This document shows, one piece after another, positions 18,412-27,043 of a stretch of 64,000 nt of DNA; position 1 is the first letter of the stretch, and every line of letters starts with the position of its first letter. The notes under the pieces were generated by a model. The model was not told the DNA's origin. It worked only from the letters and a program-made list of their open reading frames with translations, and did no database searches. This DNA comes from Affinundibacterium flavidum. Lineage in GTDB: Bacteria > Pseudomonadota > Gammaproteobacteria > Burkholderiales > Burkholderiaceae_D. The stretch lies in contig NZ_JACOGA010000017.1 of assembly GCF_014284175.1 (NCBI RefSeq), forward strand, positions 62,001-126,000, given 5' to 3'. Both the position numbers and the translations under genes were made by a program.

Positions 18412-19971
18412 TCAGGATTTTTGCATTTGCTGTTGGAATGTAATTTCAATAAATTCTGCCGGACGGCTTAAAGCAACCAACACAGTGACGCGCATAATTC
18501 CTTCCAGAATATCAACAGCTGTCATGGTTTCACCCAACCCAACGTGAACACTGAATGCATCTTCTGGACTTGCTCCCGCTAACCCACCGCGTTTCCAGAT
18601 GCTAGTTAGGAAATTGCTGATCATGCTCTTGATCGTAATCCATGTATTATCGACATTCGGTTCAAATACATAGGCTTTGGTTGCCAAACGAATTGATTCT
18701 TCCAGCATGATCATGGTGCGACGCACATTGATATAACGCCAGTCAAGACTATTGCCATCAAGAGTGCGTGCACCCCATACCAATGTACCTTCGCCAATAA
18801 ATGCACGAACCGCATTGATTGATTTACCAGTAGTCGATACGTTTAAATCTTCTTGATCATCGTGAGAGATATTGACGACAGGTGATAAGACCGCACTTAA
18901 GCTCACATTCGCTGGTGCTTTCCATACGCCACGAGAATTATCGACGCGGGTATAGACGCCAGCCATTGCGGCTGCAGGCGGTAGTAAATTTAATTTTTCC
19001 TGAACGACAGTCAATACATTTTTATACATTGGACATAGATTGAACAATGATTTATGCAATTCTTCTGCATTGTATTCAGGGTCAGCAACTTCACCTTCAG
19101 CACCGCTTGGAATCTTACTGATAATCTCTTTGATTTCCGCTTTTTTATTTGGTGCCTGCATCGTCAAATCGATATCATCACTCAGTATTTTTTTCAAATC
19201 GATGAGATTGATGAAATTGGTAAACCGTAGATCTGTGACTTGCACGATGCTGGTATTAACCCAAGGATAATACGCCGCACCATAAGCCATAAAACTAGTA
19301 CCAAGTTTATTGCGGAACTGGGTAATACAATTTTTTTCATCTGCATCCGCCACTGCAGTATTCTTGTCTTGATACCCTTGATGCACATCCAAAATTGCGA
19401 AACGATTTTTCATTCTTTCGCCGCAATGCGCAAGACTTAGTTGTTGCAGGGTGTTGCAATCACCAAATCCCAGAGACATAGCATCCGGAATAACGACCAT
19501 TGTTGGCTCTTGTTCCTTAAGTAATTCATCCAGCGCAGATTCAAAAACTGAACGCTCTATCTTCTTATCCGCAAACTTACCAACTGAAACGATAAAGCAC
19601 TTACCGCCTCCGTTCTGAAAAAACAATTTCATACTATGGTACAAGTAGTAGCGATGCCCTTCTTGTGCGATCTCATAATGAACATCGTTTTCTGAAAAAT
19701 AAGTGTTTTCCGACTTTTTATCTTTCTCGGCGAGTTCTGCTTCTAGTTTCTTAATCTTGAAACTATCGTTTGGTGCTCCCCCAAAATAATTTTCATATTC
19801 GGCCATAGAAGAAATTGAAAAAGGTTTATTAATCAGCGACAAACCTTTGTTTTGAGCTTTTTCTGTGTAACCGATAAATGCGGGTACTGCTGTGTCCACT
19901 TCCACTACTGAATTGGGAAAGGCATCTTTCTCAACGATATAGACACCAGGTGTTTTATACGCGCCAGCCAT
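18412..19971 (-). CDS. Contractile sheath protein (Afp2/3/4-like)
   Basis: This 519-aa protein is the contractile tail sheath. I chose the ATG at 19971 (MAGAYKTPGVYIVEKDAFPN): it is the family start and has an AAAGGAA ribosome-binding site, whereas the longer frame to 20070 overlaps the upstream gene. The N-terminus PGVYIVE and the C-terminal block (ISAVLSPVVNISHDDQEDLN ... INAVRAFIGEGTLVWGART ... DWRYINVRRTMIMLEESI) are hallmark sheath sequences. The C-terminal strand that mediates the sheath mesh ends in ALSRPAEFIEITFQQQMQKS. Only one sheath gene is present here, while Afp and PVC carry several sheath paralogues. Confidence 0.95.
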   Translation of the reverse strand: MAGAYKTPGVYIVEKDAFPNSVVEVDTAVPAFIGYTEKAQNKGLSLINKPFSISSMAEYENYFGGAPNDSFKIKKLEAELAEKDKKSENTYFSENDVHYEIAQEGHRYYLYHSMKLFFQNGGGKCFIVSVGKFADKKIERSVFESALDELLKEQEPTMVVIPDAMSLGFGDCNTLQQLSLAHCGERMKNRFAILDVHQGYQDKNTAVADADEKNCITQFRNKLGTSFMAYGAAYYPWVNTSIVQVTDLRFTNFINLIDLKKILSDDIDLTMQAPNKKAEIKEIISKIPSGAEGEVADPEYNAEELHKSLFNLCPMYKNVLTVVQEKLNLLPPAAAMAGVYTRVDNSRGVWKAPANVSLSAVLSPVVNISHDDQEDLNVSTTGKSINAVRAFIGEGTLVWGARTLDGNSLDWRYINVRRTMIMLEESIRLATKAYVFEPNVDNTWITIKSMISNFLTSIWKRGGLAGASPEDAFSVHVGLGETMTAVDILEGIMRVTVLVALSRPAEFIEITFQQQMQKS

Positions 19972-19987
19972 ACGTGTTCCTTTGAAA

Positions 19988-20824
19988 TTATTGATGAATA
20001 TAAATCTCCGCAACGATGAAACTAGATCCATCGTTACCCCTCTCTTTACCCACCTTAACCATGCTCGCATTTGGTAAGCGCTTGATTAAGATTCGTCCTG
20101 CCCCACTCTCTTCTCGCAACTGAAAACGTTGATTTGGAAAAGCCTGCATTGGCATAGCCTGAAGAGAAACCATGGCTTTGCCATCAGCATTAGCGACGCC
20201 CTTTGAATGCACAAAAACTATTCCATCACCATCTTCTTTTGCATCCAGATCCACGATCTGTAATTTTTTCTTTGCAATCGCCCCAGAAAAAAAATATTTC
20301 CAGTGCATCAGTTTTGAAGGCAAAGAGAATACGTAAGAATTTGATCTCTCATGTCCTGAATCAATTAATTTTCCTGCGGTTTTTTGCACATGAGATACAT
20401 GCACAGAAAACAAAACGCGACTCAAATTTCTGCGCGTATATTGAACAAATCTGCTGCTACTTTGCGACTCATTCTTACCAGCATCAACGTCACCCAAGAT
20501 CATCATTGAGCAAGAGTCCGACAACTGGTTCTGCCAAACACAAATCTGGCCAACAGCATCCCAATCGGTGCGAAAGGCATACCAAGGGTCATCTGAGATA
20601 ACATCGAAAGTTAAATCTATTGACTGCTCCGACACACTCACATCTTCACTAGCACAGTCCTGCCATACTTCAAGACCATTTTGCGTCTGACGTAAAATCA
20701 ACTGTCGCTGTTTAACTAGCGCGGCTGTTTCCCTAGTCTGGAGGAACTGCAATTTCTGATTTTCGCCATTAACGTAATAGTGATGTTCAATCAAAATCGA
20801 ACACACATGAACATAACGACTCAT
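19988..20824 (-). CDS. Unrecognised eCIS-locus protein between Pvc16-like and sheath genes
   Basis: This 278-aa protein has no family I can name. It has no signal peptide or membrane segment. The N-terminal part is beta-rich with a run of charged and polar residues (QFLQTRETAALVKQRQLILR). A stretch with DDPWYAFRTDWDAVGQICVW follows, and the C-terminal half contains VFSLPSKLMHWKYFFSGAIA and a Lys-rich strand. The start overlaps the stop of the DUF4255 gene by one base (TAATG) and the sheath ATG follows its stop after 16 bases, so it is embedded in the operon. Proteins of unknown function at this position occur in other eCIS loci in my recollection. A role in tube or sheath termination alongside the Pvc16-like protein is a hypothesis from position only. 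Confidence 0.72.
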   Translation of the reverse strand: MSRYVHVCSILIEHHYYVNGENQKLQFLQTRETAALVKQRQLILRQTQNGLEVWQDCASEDVSVSEQSIDLTFDVISDDPWYAFRTDWDAVGQICVWQNQLSDSCSMMILGDVDAGKNESQSSSRFVQYTRRNLSRVLFSVHVSHVQKTAGKLIDSGHERSNSYVFSLPSKLMHWKYFFSGAIAKKKLQIVDLDAKEDGDGIVFVHSKGVANADGKAMVSLQAMPMQAFPNQRFQLREESGAGRILIKRLPNASMVKVGKERGNDGSSFIVAEIYIHQ

Positions 20825-21417
20825 TACATCAACCCGCCGTCGGGCGCTAACACACCTTGATCCGCCTGCGTAATCACTGGCACCTGTCCGATGACACCAG
20901 AGTTATCGACGGTCACCATACGTACTTTGTAAAATACCGACGGCAGGTACTTCCCTCCTAACAGGCTCCACAAATTATTGAGATCAGGGATCTTCAAATT
21001 TTCTATATCTAGAATTAATTTTTCTATACGCACATCCAAACCTGGAGTGTTATGTCTGTCAAAAACAGCTTGCTGTTGAAAATATCCAATTGCGTTAGAA
21101 ATCGTTTTGAGCGCTTCAGCATAATTTCCACCGCCGAAATTCGCTGCCAGCATGACGTACAAATTCAAAAACAAAGGGGCACTATGTTGAAGCAATCTTT
21201 GATCGTTGCCCCGACGAATCGGATTGCTTTGGTACGGCACCGTGTCTTTTTCGATATTGACTAACATGAGAACCAATTTATTGTTAGCGTTAGGAACGAG
21301 ACTGCCATCTAGCTCCATCAAGTTGGACACAACCACAACATCTTCCAAAACCTGGAAATTATTTTTGAAGTATTGATTGAGCTGAAAAGCCAATTGACTG
21401 ATTGCTGCGTTTATCAT
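20824..21417 (-). CDS. DUF4255 protein, Pvc16/Afp16-like tube cap/terminator
   Basis: This 197-aa protein belongs to the DUF4255 (Pvc16 N-terminal) family. Afp16 terminates the tube and sheath and sets particle length in the antifeeding prophage. Family features are INAAISQLAFQLNQYFKNNF at the start, LVLMLVNIEKDTVPYQSNPI in the middle, and the segment LLGGKYLPSVFYKVRMVTVD near the end. It is the first gene of the cluster on this strand; the spacer upstream has no gene for more than 1.1 kb, so the main promoter should lie there. The start ATG has only a weak ribosome-binding site (AGGAAAG about 13 bases away). Confidence 0.88.
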   Translation of the reverse strand: MINAAISQLAFQLNQYFKNNFQVLEDVVVVSNLMELDGSLVPNANNKLVLMLVNIEKDTVPYQSNPIRRGNDQRLLQHSAPLFLNLYVMLAANFGGGNYAEALKTISNAIGYFQQQAVFDRHNTPGLDVRIEKLILDIENLKIPDLNNLWSLLGGKYLPSVFYKVRMVTVDNSGVIGQVPVITQADQGVLAPDGGLM

Positions 21418-22538
21418 TGAAAATCATCTTTCCTGATAATTTTTATTGTTTGCAATACCTAGTTTTTATTATCTAAATTCCGCGATATTTATCTAAGCCA
21501 ATCAACTTATCAAAAAACATTTTTATAAATAATGCTTAAAAACAGTTGAAATCGTAGCATGCCAACTATTCAACACCAATCTTATTTTTATTATTGCGGC
21601 ACTTTTACATCATTCAATCTCGCGAGGATTCACAGTTGATTAGCATGTAAATTTACTTCTATTCTCAAAAAATTACATGGCAAGCAATAAAGACAATTCT
21701 TTGATTACATCAAGAAAAATCAAGCTTTTCGTTTTAAATTCAAACACTTAAATAATTTTCAAAAAATGAATCCGAAGGCAAATACGGGGAAATCAAGGAC
21801 GTCATCTAGGTCTATACGAAATTCAACGATAGAGTACATAAGCAAAACGTATGCCAATAAAAATATTGGACAAGCATAGAAAAACAGTCTTTGTTTTTGG
21901 GAAAATTCGACAATGGAATTTGGTAATGGCTAAGAAATTTCAGCCCAGATACGAGTGGCACATAAAAGGCCACTGCAAATAGGTATAAGATAGGAAAGGC
22001 AGCTGAATGTGGTCATCGCGATGTAATTACATGTATTAGATACATATTTACATCGATTACACTTCTGCTATGCGAACCAAAAATTAGCGATCAGTTCAAA
22101 TTCAAACCAGTTTGTTTTGAGGATTTTGATCTACTAAATACTTTCGGGTTAGAAATTAACATCATCAAAAATACCTTCTTCAAATATTAAAATAATAATT
22201 TTTAGATTTTGACTCGTCAAAAAAGCTAAAAAAAATTTCAAACTCTTCAAGTTGATAATTAAAATTAAATCAATACACTTAACTATGTCAAAGAAAGCAC
22301 AGTGCCTAAAAATTACACAATAAATATTGCAAATAAGAATTTTTTGGTCTAAAGTAATGTTATCTAATGATACATTTATGATGGCTTCGAGGATAGTGTC
22401 AATAGATTTAACAATTTTCTCACTTTATTTCTTAAGTAATAAGTAGATAAATTTGTTTTAAAGATATAGTATTACTGATTAAATAATTTATTACAGTACC
22501 CTCCAGCAATATTAATAATCATCAATAACGAGGTAATG
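21418..22538. other. AT-rich intergenic spacer between eCIS operon and HTH gene
   Basis: There is no gene here on either strand. It is strikingly AT-rich by eye compared with its flanks, with many poly-A/T runs. It lies upstream of both the eCIS operon (leftwards) and the HTH gene (rightwards), so it should hold both promoters, but I could not assign -35/-10 boxes with confidence. It contains perfect palindromes at 22021-22045. Confidence 0.8.
22021..22045. promoter_or_regulatory. Two abutting perfect palindromes, candidate operator
   Basis: A 12-base perfect palindrome (atgtaattacat, 22021-22032) overlaps by two bases a second one, atgtat-tag-atacat (22031-22045). They lie in the spacer between the eCIS operon and a divergent HTH gene. 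This arrangement suits a dimeric regulator, but no binding is shown by the sequence. Confidence 0.4.
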
Positions 22539-22838
22539 ATGCCAAACTTGACACAACTAGAATCAGATGAAATCGACTACGATCCAAATAATCTTTTGGA
22601 TACTTTGATCAAACAATTGCACCTGAAAAACGATGCAGCCTTGTCGAGAGCGCTAGAAGTCGCGCCGCCGGTGATCAGTAAAATTCGTCATCGTCGTTTG
22701 CCAGTTGGCGCATCTTTGCTAATTCGTATGCATGAAATCAGCGATGTCAGCATCAAAGATTTACGTGCATTGATGGGTGACCGCCGCGCTAAATTCCGTA
22801 TCAGCGACAAGCAATTCAAACCAAAAGACGCTGCGTAA
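22539..22838 (+). CDS. Small XRE-like helix-turn-helix protein
   Basis: This 99-aa predicted DNA-binding protein has a helix-turn-helix-like region of about residues 20-55 (LDTLIKQLHLKNDAALSRAL, then VAPPVISKIRHRRLPVGASL) that resembles a Cro/C1-type HTH. The C-terminus is a basic tail (RRAKFRISDKQFKPK). Two ATGs are adjacent at 22536 and 22539; the second has the better spacing from GAGG. It is transcribed away from the eCIS operon with the AT-rich spacer between, so it is a candidate eCIS regulator. However, similar small HTH proteins are, from memory, common in Burkholderiales outside such loci, so it may be unrelated housekeeping. A strong terminator follows. Confidence 0.8.
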   Translation: MPNLTQLESDEIDYDPNNLLDTLIKQLHLKNDAALSRALEVAPPVISKIRHRRLPVGASLLIRMHEISDVSIKDLRALMGDRRAKFRISDKQFKPKDAA

Positions 22839-22866
22839 AAAACTCAGCTTTTTGCTTGAAACCAAT

Positions 22867-22906
22867 AAAAAATCGAAGCATAGTGATGAACTAGCTTCGA
22901 TTTTTT
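22867..22906. terminator. Bidirectional intrinsic terminator
   Basis: A perfect 13-bp stem (aaaaaatcgaagc / gcttcgatttttt) with a 14-base loop, A-run on one side and T-run on the other. It sits between the convergent HTH gene and cysM and can serve both. Confidence 0.9.
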
Positions 22907-23010
22907 ACGTGTAAATTTACTTTTGGATTAGTCGCAAAACTGATTTTCGACTAAATTCGATGCTTTTTTACAACACAATTTCAAATATTGGTTCTCGCAT
23001 CTATTTTTTA

Positions 23011-23913
23011 TCATGCCGGAAAAACCCCTGTCGACAAGTATCGATCTCCACGGTCACACACAATAAATACAATTGTTGCGTTTTCCACGGTTTCTGAAAT
23101 TCTCAAAGCAACTTCACATGCTCCAGCTGCGGAAATCCCACAAAATATTCCCTCTTCGACAGCCAATCTTCTCGCCATGATTTCAGCACTAGACTGCGTC
23201 ACAGATTCAAGACTATTGACCATTTCATGCTGATAAATTTTCGGCAAATATGCCTCTGGCCATTTTCTTATGCCTGGAATTTGAGAGCCCTCTTCCGGCT
23301 GCACGCCAATAATTTGAATATGAGGATTTTGCTCCTTCAAATAGCGCGAGACCCCCATGATAGTACCGGTAGTTCCCATCGCACTAACAAAATGCGTAAC
23401 TTGACCAGCAGTATCTCGCCAAATTTCGGGACCTGTAGCTTCATAATGAGCTAAGGGATTATCTGGATTAGCAAACTGGTCAAGAATCACGCCCTGCCCT
23501 TCTTTTTGCATTTGCTCTGCAAGATCGCGCGCAGTTTCCATACCACCAGCCTGTGGCGTCAAAATAATTTGAGCACCATAAGCCGCCATGCTTTGCCGAC
23601 GCTCTACACTGAGATGCTCAGGCATCAATAGCACCATCTTATAACCACGCATCGCTGCAGCCATCGCCAAAGCGATACCAGTATTACCGCTAGTTGCCTC
23701 GATCAAAGTGTCGCCGGGTTTAATTTGTCCGCGCTGCTCTGCGCGTTTAATCATTGATAAGGCAGGTCGGTCTTTCACCGAACCAGCTGGGTTATTTCCT
23801 TCCAGCTTACCCAAAATAACATTATTGCGACCGCGCGATGCTTCACTCGGTAGGCGCTGCAAACGAACCAGTGGCGTATTGCCTATGGTGTCTTCAATCG
23901 TTATATAACTCAT
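23011..23913 (-). CDS. cysM: Cysteine synthase B (O-acetylserine sulfhydrylase)
   Basis: This PLP-dependent enzyme makes cysteine from O-acetylserine and sulfide (or thiosulfate). It has 300 aa, the usual CysM length. PLP-binding Lys47 is in NPAGSVKDRP. The substrate loop TSGNTG is at residues 74-79, and the phosphate-binding Gly-rich loop is in VSAMGTTGTIMGVSRYLKE. The Arg-rich MPEHLSVERRQSMAAYGA segment is more typical of CysM than of CysK. It is the last gene of the minus-strand housekeeping run and converges with the HTH gene. Gene neighbourhood (rfaE1/ugd/lapB upstream) is the usual one in Burkholderiales. Confidence 0.95.
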   Translation of the reverse strand: MSYITIEDTIGNTPLVRLQRLPSEASRGRNNVILGKLEGNNPAGSVKDRPALSMIKRAEQRGQIKPGDTLIEATSGNTGIALAMAAAMRGYKMVLLMPEHLSVERRQSMAAYGAQIILTPQAGGMETARDLAEQMQKEGQGVILDQFANPDNPLAHYEATGPEIWRDTAGQVTHFVSAMGTTGTIMGVSRYLKEQNPHIQIIGVQPEEGSQIPGIRKWPEAYLPKIYQHEMVNSLESVTQSSAEIMARRLAVEEGIFCGISAAGACEVALRISETVENATIVFIVCDRGDRYLSTGVFPA

Positions 23914-24084
23914 AGTAATAAGGCGTAGTAGAAAAGCAAAATCATATTCTAAACCTTGTCAGGACTTTCTGCTGAGAGTAAATCAATATCCGTAATACGA
24001 ATCAAATTTAATCCAAAGTATCCCTACAACTGTGGAAGAAGGAGGGATACTTTCTATGCATCATAGAAACACCGAATACCAGGT

Positions 24085-24432
24085 TTATTTCGTTGATTTT
24101 GCTTTCGCAGCTGATGGTGCTTTAGCGGACTTAGAAGAAGCTTCGTCCTTGTTGCCTGCTGCCTTGGCCTGACCGTTCACCGTTAAACCAGCGTCAGACA
24201 GTTTGATGGAATTTTTTGGGCCTATGCCCTTAATCCGTGTTTCGAAATCTGACCAATCCTTGAAATTACCACCCTTAGCGCGCTCAGCCAAAATGGCTTT
24301 TGATTTTGCTGGGCCTATACCTTTGATACCGTCTAACGCCGCCTGATCCGCTTTATTAACGTCCACATCAGCAAACGCAAAACTCATGCTGGCCAACAGT
24401 GTTACAACCGCAAATATGATTTTTTTCAACAT
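24085..24432 (-). CDS. ComEA-like helix-hairpin-helix secreted protein
   Basis: This 115-aa protein has a signal peptide (MLKKIIFAVVTLLASMSFAF, cleaved after about residue 22) followed by a ComEA-type helix-hairpin-helix pair: VDVNKADQAALDGIKGIGPA and DFETRIKGIGPKNSIKLSDA. ComEA binds double-stranded DNA in the periplasm during natural transformation. The C-terminus is a low-complexity Ala/Lys/Ser tail. I chose the ATG at 24432 because GGAG stands 6 bases upstream; the longer frame starts with TTG at 24444. Many Burkholderiales carry such a short ComEA-like protein at this locus; whether it serves DNA uptake here is not shown by the sequence. Confidence 0.85.
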   Translation of the reverse strand: MLKKIIFAVVTLLASMSFAFADVDVNKADQAALDGIKGIGPAKSKAILAERAKGGNFKDWSDFETRIKGIGPKNSIKLSDAGLTVNGQAKAAGNKDEASSKSAKAPSAAKAKSTK

Positions 24433-24547
24433 CGTCAACTCCAAAAAATAAATTTAATAAAATGTAAGGCACTCGCAACAACGAAACAATGAAAACAAAT
24501 AGCAATTCGTCATTGCAAATACATATTACATTAAATTTATTAAATAG

Positions 24548-25468
24548 CTATACTTTTTGAAATAATTCTTCTCTTGTGACGGTTGCAGTTCCCAATTTAC
24601 CAACAACAATGCCACCGGCTTGATTCGCAATCAATACGGCGTCATGCAAATTCTTACCTTCAGCCAACATCGCCGCCACTGTGGCAATAACAGTGTCACC
24701 AGCGCCAGAGACGTCGAAGACTTCGCGCGCCATTGCTGGTACGTGCAAGATTTCTTCATCGGTAAATAAAGTCATGCCTTCTTCAGAGCGGGTAAGCAAT
24801 AGCGCTGCAATATCCAAGTCTTTACGTAGCGCTTGCGCCTTCTTGGTCAAGTCAGCTTCGTCTTTCCAACTGCCGATAACTTGACGCAATTCTGACTTGT
24901 TTGGCGTCAACAAGCTTGCGCCTTGGTAGAGCGAATAGTCACTACCCTTAGGATCGACCAACACGTATTTTCCTAGGCTTTTTGCATGCGCTATCATGGT
25001 GGCGACATTCACCAGACTACCTTTGGCGTAGTCGGACAAAATGATCACATCATGCTCAGCAATTAAGCTATTAAAGCGCGACAATTTATCCTGCAAAATC
25101 TGCTCTGTCGGCTTCTCTTCAAAATCAATGCGGATTAATTGTTGCTGACGGCCTATCACGCGTAATTTGATAATCGTCGAGATACTTGGGTCGTGATTCA
25201 GATAACTACGAATCCCCACTTCACTTAGCAAAGTTTCGACGTTGCGACCTGCTTCATCTTCACCAATCACGCCTAACAAGCTGGTCTCTATGCCTAGCGC
25301 CACAGCATTACGCGCCACGTTTGCAGCGCCGCCAAGACGTTCCTCGCGTCGTTCAACACGCACGATAGGGACTGGTGCCTCGGGAGAAATACGATTAACT
25401 TCACCAAACCAATAACGGTCTAGCATCACGTCACCCGCTACCAAAATACGCTTTTGTGTAATCGTCAT
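24548..25468 (-). CDS. rfaE1: D-glycero-beta-D-manno-heptose-7-phosphate kinase
   Basis: This is a kinase of the ribokinase/PfkB family that phosphorylates heptose-7-phosphate at position 1 for LPS inner-core heptose synthesis. The 306 aa match the stand-alone kinase half of HldE; no nucleotidyltransferase domain is attached, so the adenylyltransferase must be a separate gene elsewhere. Features are VAGDVMLDRYWFGEVNRISP at the N-terminus, EERLGGAANVARNAVALG, and the C-terminal anion-hole/catalytic base motif VFDVSGAGDTVIATVAAML (Asp of GAGDT). It lies 14 bases after ugd, so the two are probably co-transcribed. Confidence 0.94.
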   Translation of the reverse strand: MTITQKRILVAGDVMLDRYWFGEVNRISPEAPVPIVRVERREERLGGAANVARNAVALGIETSLLGVIGEDEAGRNVETLLSEVGIRSYLNHDPSISTIIKLRVIGRQQQLIRIDFEEKPTEQILQDKLSRFNSLIAEHDVIILSDYAKGSLVNVATMIAHAKSLGKYVLVDPKGSDYSLYQGASLLTPNKSELRQVIGSWKDEADLTKKAQALRKDLDIAALLLTRSEEGMTLFTDEEILHVPAMAREVFDVSGAGDTVIATVAAMLAEGKNLHDAVLIANQAGGIVVGKLGTATVTREELFQKV

Positions 25469-25482
25469 AATTCAATACTGAC

Positions 25483-26856
25483 CTAGTTTTGTGTTAACAC
25501 GGCACGACCAATCGCGTGATATTCGATACCTAAAGATTTGACGGCACGTGGATCGTATAAATTACGTCCATCGAAAATGACGGCATGTTTTAAGCTAGCT
25601 TTGACTTGATTCAGATCTGCAGCGCGGAAGGTTTTCCACTCTGTGACGATCACCAAAGCATCAGCTGCTAATACAGCTGCTTGCTGATCTGTGGCGAAAC
25701 TAATCTGCTTTAACAATTCAGGCGCATCTGCGAAATCTAAAGCCAACACACGTTGCGCTTCTTCGATTGCGACTGGGTCAAAGGCCACAATATCTGCACC
25801 AGCGTGCAGTAACTCTTGTATCAATACTCTTGAAGAGGCCGCACGCATATCGTCGGTATCCGGTTTGAACGCCAAGCCCCACAAAGCAAATTTCAAACCT
25901 TGCAAATTCTTCCCGTACTTCGCGAAAATTTTCGATCCCAATACATGCTTTTGGTTTTCATTCACGTCTTCAACTGCTTGCAAGATTTTCAGTTCATGAC
26001 CATATTCTTGTGAAGTGCGCACCAGTGCTTGCACGTCTTTCGGAAAACAAGAACCGCCGTAGCCACAGCCCGCCATCAAGAAACCAGGGCCAATACGCGG
26101 ATCGGAACCTATGCCCTGACGTACTGCATCGATATCCACACCGACTTTGTCTGCTAGGTTCGCCAATTCATTCATGAATGAAATACGCGTCGCCAACATG
26201 GCGTTTGCAGCATATTTGGTGAATTCAGCCGAACGCACATCCATCCAATAAATTTTATGACCAGCAGCTTCGAAGCTTGCATACACCTCACGCATCACTT
26301 GTTGTGCGCGTTGACCTTGAGCATCGTTAGCATGACCAATTACGAGACGATCTGGTTTCATAAAATCGGCGACAGCTGCGCCCTCTTTCAAGAATTCAGG
26401 ATTTGAAGTCACTGCATATTCCAAATCAGATTGACGCGCCTTCAACTCCTCAGCAATCGCCGCCGAAACACGATCTGCCGTGCCGACTGGCACAGTCGAT
26501 TTATCGACAACGACTTTAAAGCTCATCATATGTTTGCCAATATTGCGTGCAGCAGCCACCACATATTTCAAATCCGCTGAACCATCTTCATCCGGAGGCG
26601 TACCCACCGCGATAAACTGCACATCACCGTGGGCTACACTAGCGGCGACATCGGTAGAAAAACGCAAACGTCCAGCCGCGACATTACGCGAAACAACCAC
26701 ATCCAAACCCGGTTCATGAATGGGAATACCACCGCCATTTAAAATATCGATCTTGCGCTGATCCACATCCAAACAAAACACATCGTGACCAACTTCAGCC
26801 AGACATGCGCCGGTGACCAAACCTACATAACCTGTACCAACGATAGTTATTTTCAT
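25483..26856 (-). CDS. ugd: UDP-glucose 6-dehydrogenase
   Basis: This NAD-dependent enzyme oxidises UDP-glucose to UDP-glucuronate for surface polysaccharide or LPS modification. It has 457 aa, usual for the family. The Rossmann motif is GTGYVGLVTGACLAEVGH at the N-terminus. The catalytic-Cys segment is GCGYGGSCFPKDVQALVRT, and the C-terminal UDP-binding domain has LWGLAFKPDTDDMRAASSRV. It is followed by rfaE1 after 14 bases and preceded by a long palindromic spacer behind lapB. Confidence 0.96.
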   Translation of the reverse strand: MKITIVGTGYVGLVTGACLAEVGHDVFCLDVDQRKIDILNGGGIPIHEPGLDVVVSRNVAAGRLRFSTDVAASVAHGDVQFIAVGTPPDEDGSADLKYVVAAARNIGKHMMSFKVVVDKSTVPVGTADRVSAAIAEELKARQSDLEYAVTSNPEFLKEGAAVADFMKPDRLVIGHANDAQGQRAQQVMREVYASFEAAGHKIYWMDVRSAEFTKYAANAMLATRISFMNELANLADKVGVDIDAVRQGIGSDPRIGPGFLMAGCGYGGSCFPKDVQALVRTSQEYGHELKILQAVEDVNENQKHVLGSKIFAKYGKNLQGLKFALWGLAFKPDTDDMRAASSRVLIQELLHAGADIVAFDPVAIEEAQRVLALDFADAPELLKQISFATDQQAAVLAADALVIVTEWKTFRAADLNQVKASLKHAVIFDGRNLYDPRAVKSLGIEYHAIGRAVLTQN

Positions 26857-26904
26857 TTTTCGAAATTTCCATGCAAAAATTATTCTTTAGGGTCTGCTCG
26901 AACA

Positions 26905-27032
26905 CCCCTCAACGCCAGGACGCGGAGTCGCGGAGTCGCTGAGAAATAAGAAAGGAGAGGAAAGGCAGAAACTATGATGTACTTTTCTTTTCTCTGCGCT
27001 CCTCTGCGTCTCTGCGTCTCGGCGTTGAGGGG
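26905..27032. repeat. Imperfect inverted repeat between lapB and ugd
   Basis: Arms of about 49 bases face each other: the left begins cccctcaacgccaggacgcg at 26905 and the right ends cgtctcggcgttgagggg at 27032. Both arms carry repeated gcagag/gcggag units with a purine-rich centre. A spurious minus-strand reading frame can be drawn through it. It looks like a dispersed intergenic palindrome of the kind common in betaproteobacteria and could fold as a transcript hairpin. Confidence 0.75.
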
Positions 27033-27043
27033 TTTTGAATTTC

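Noticed and set aside
19972..20070. Upstream extension of the sheath frame (MRAWLRWVKRG...)
   Set aside because: It overlaps the preceding gene, while the internal ATG at 19971 matches the family start and has an AAAGGAA site.
1..21417. Alternative reading of the cluster as a prophage or a type VI secretion system
   Set aside because: No capsid, terminase, portal or integrase gene is seen, and no TssJLM membrane complex. DUF4255, DUF5908 and Afp11/12-like genes are eCIS features.
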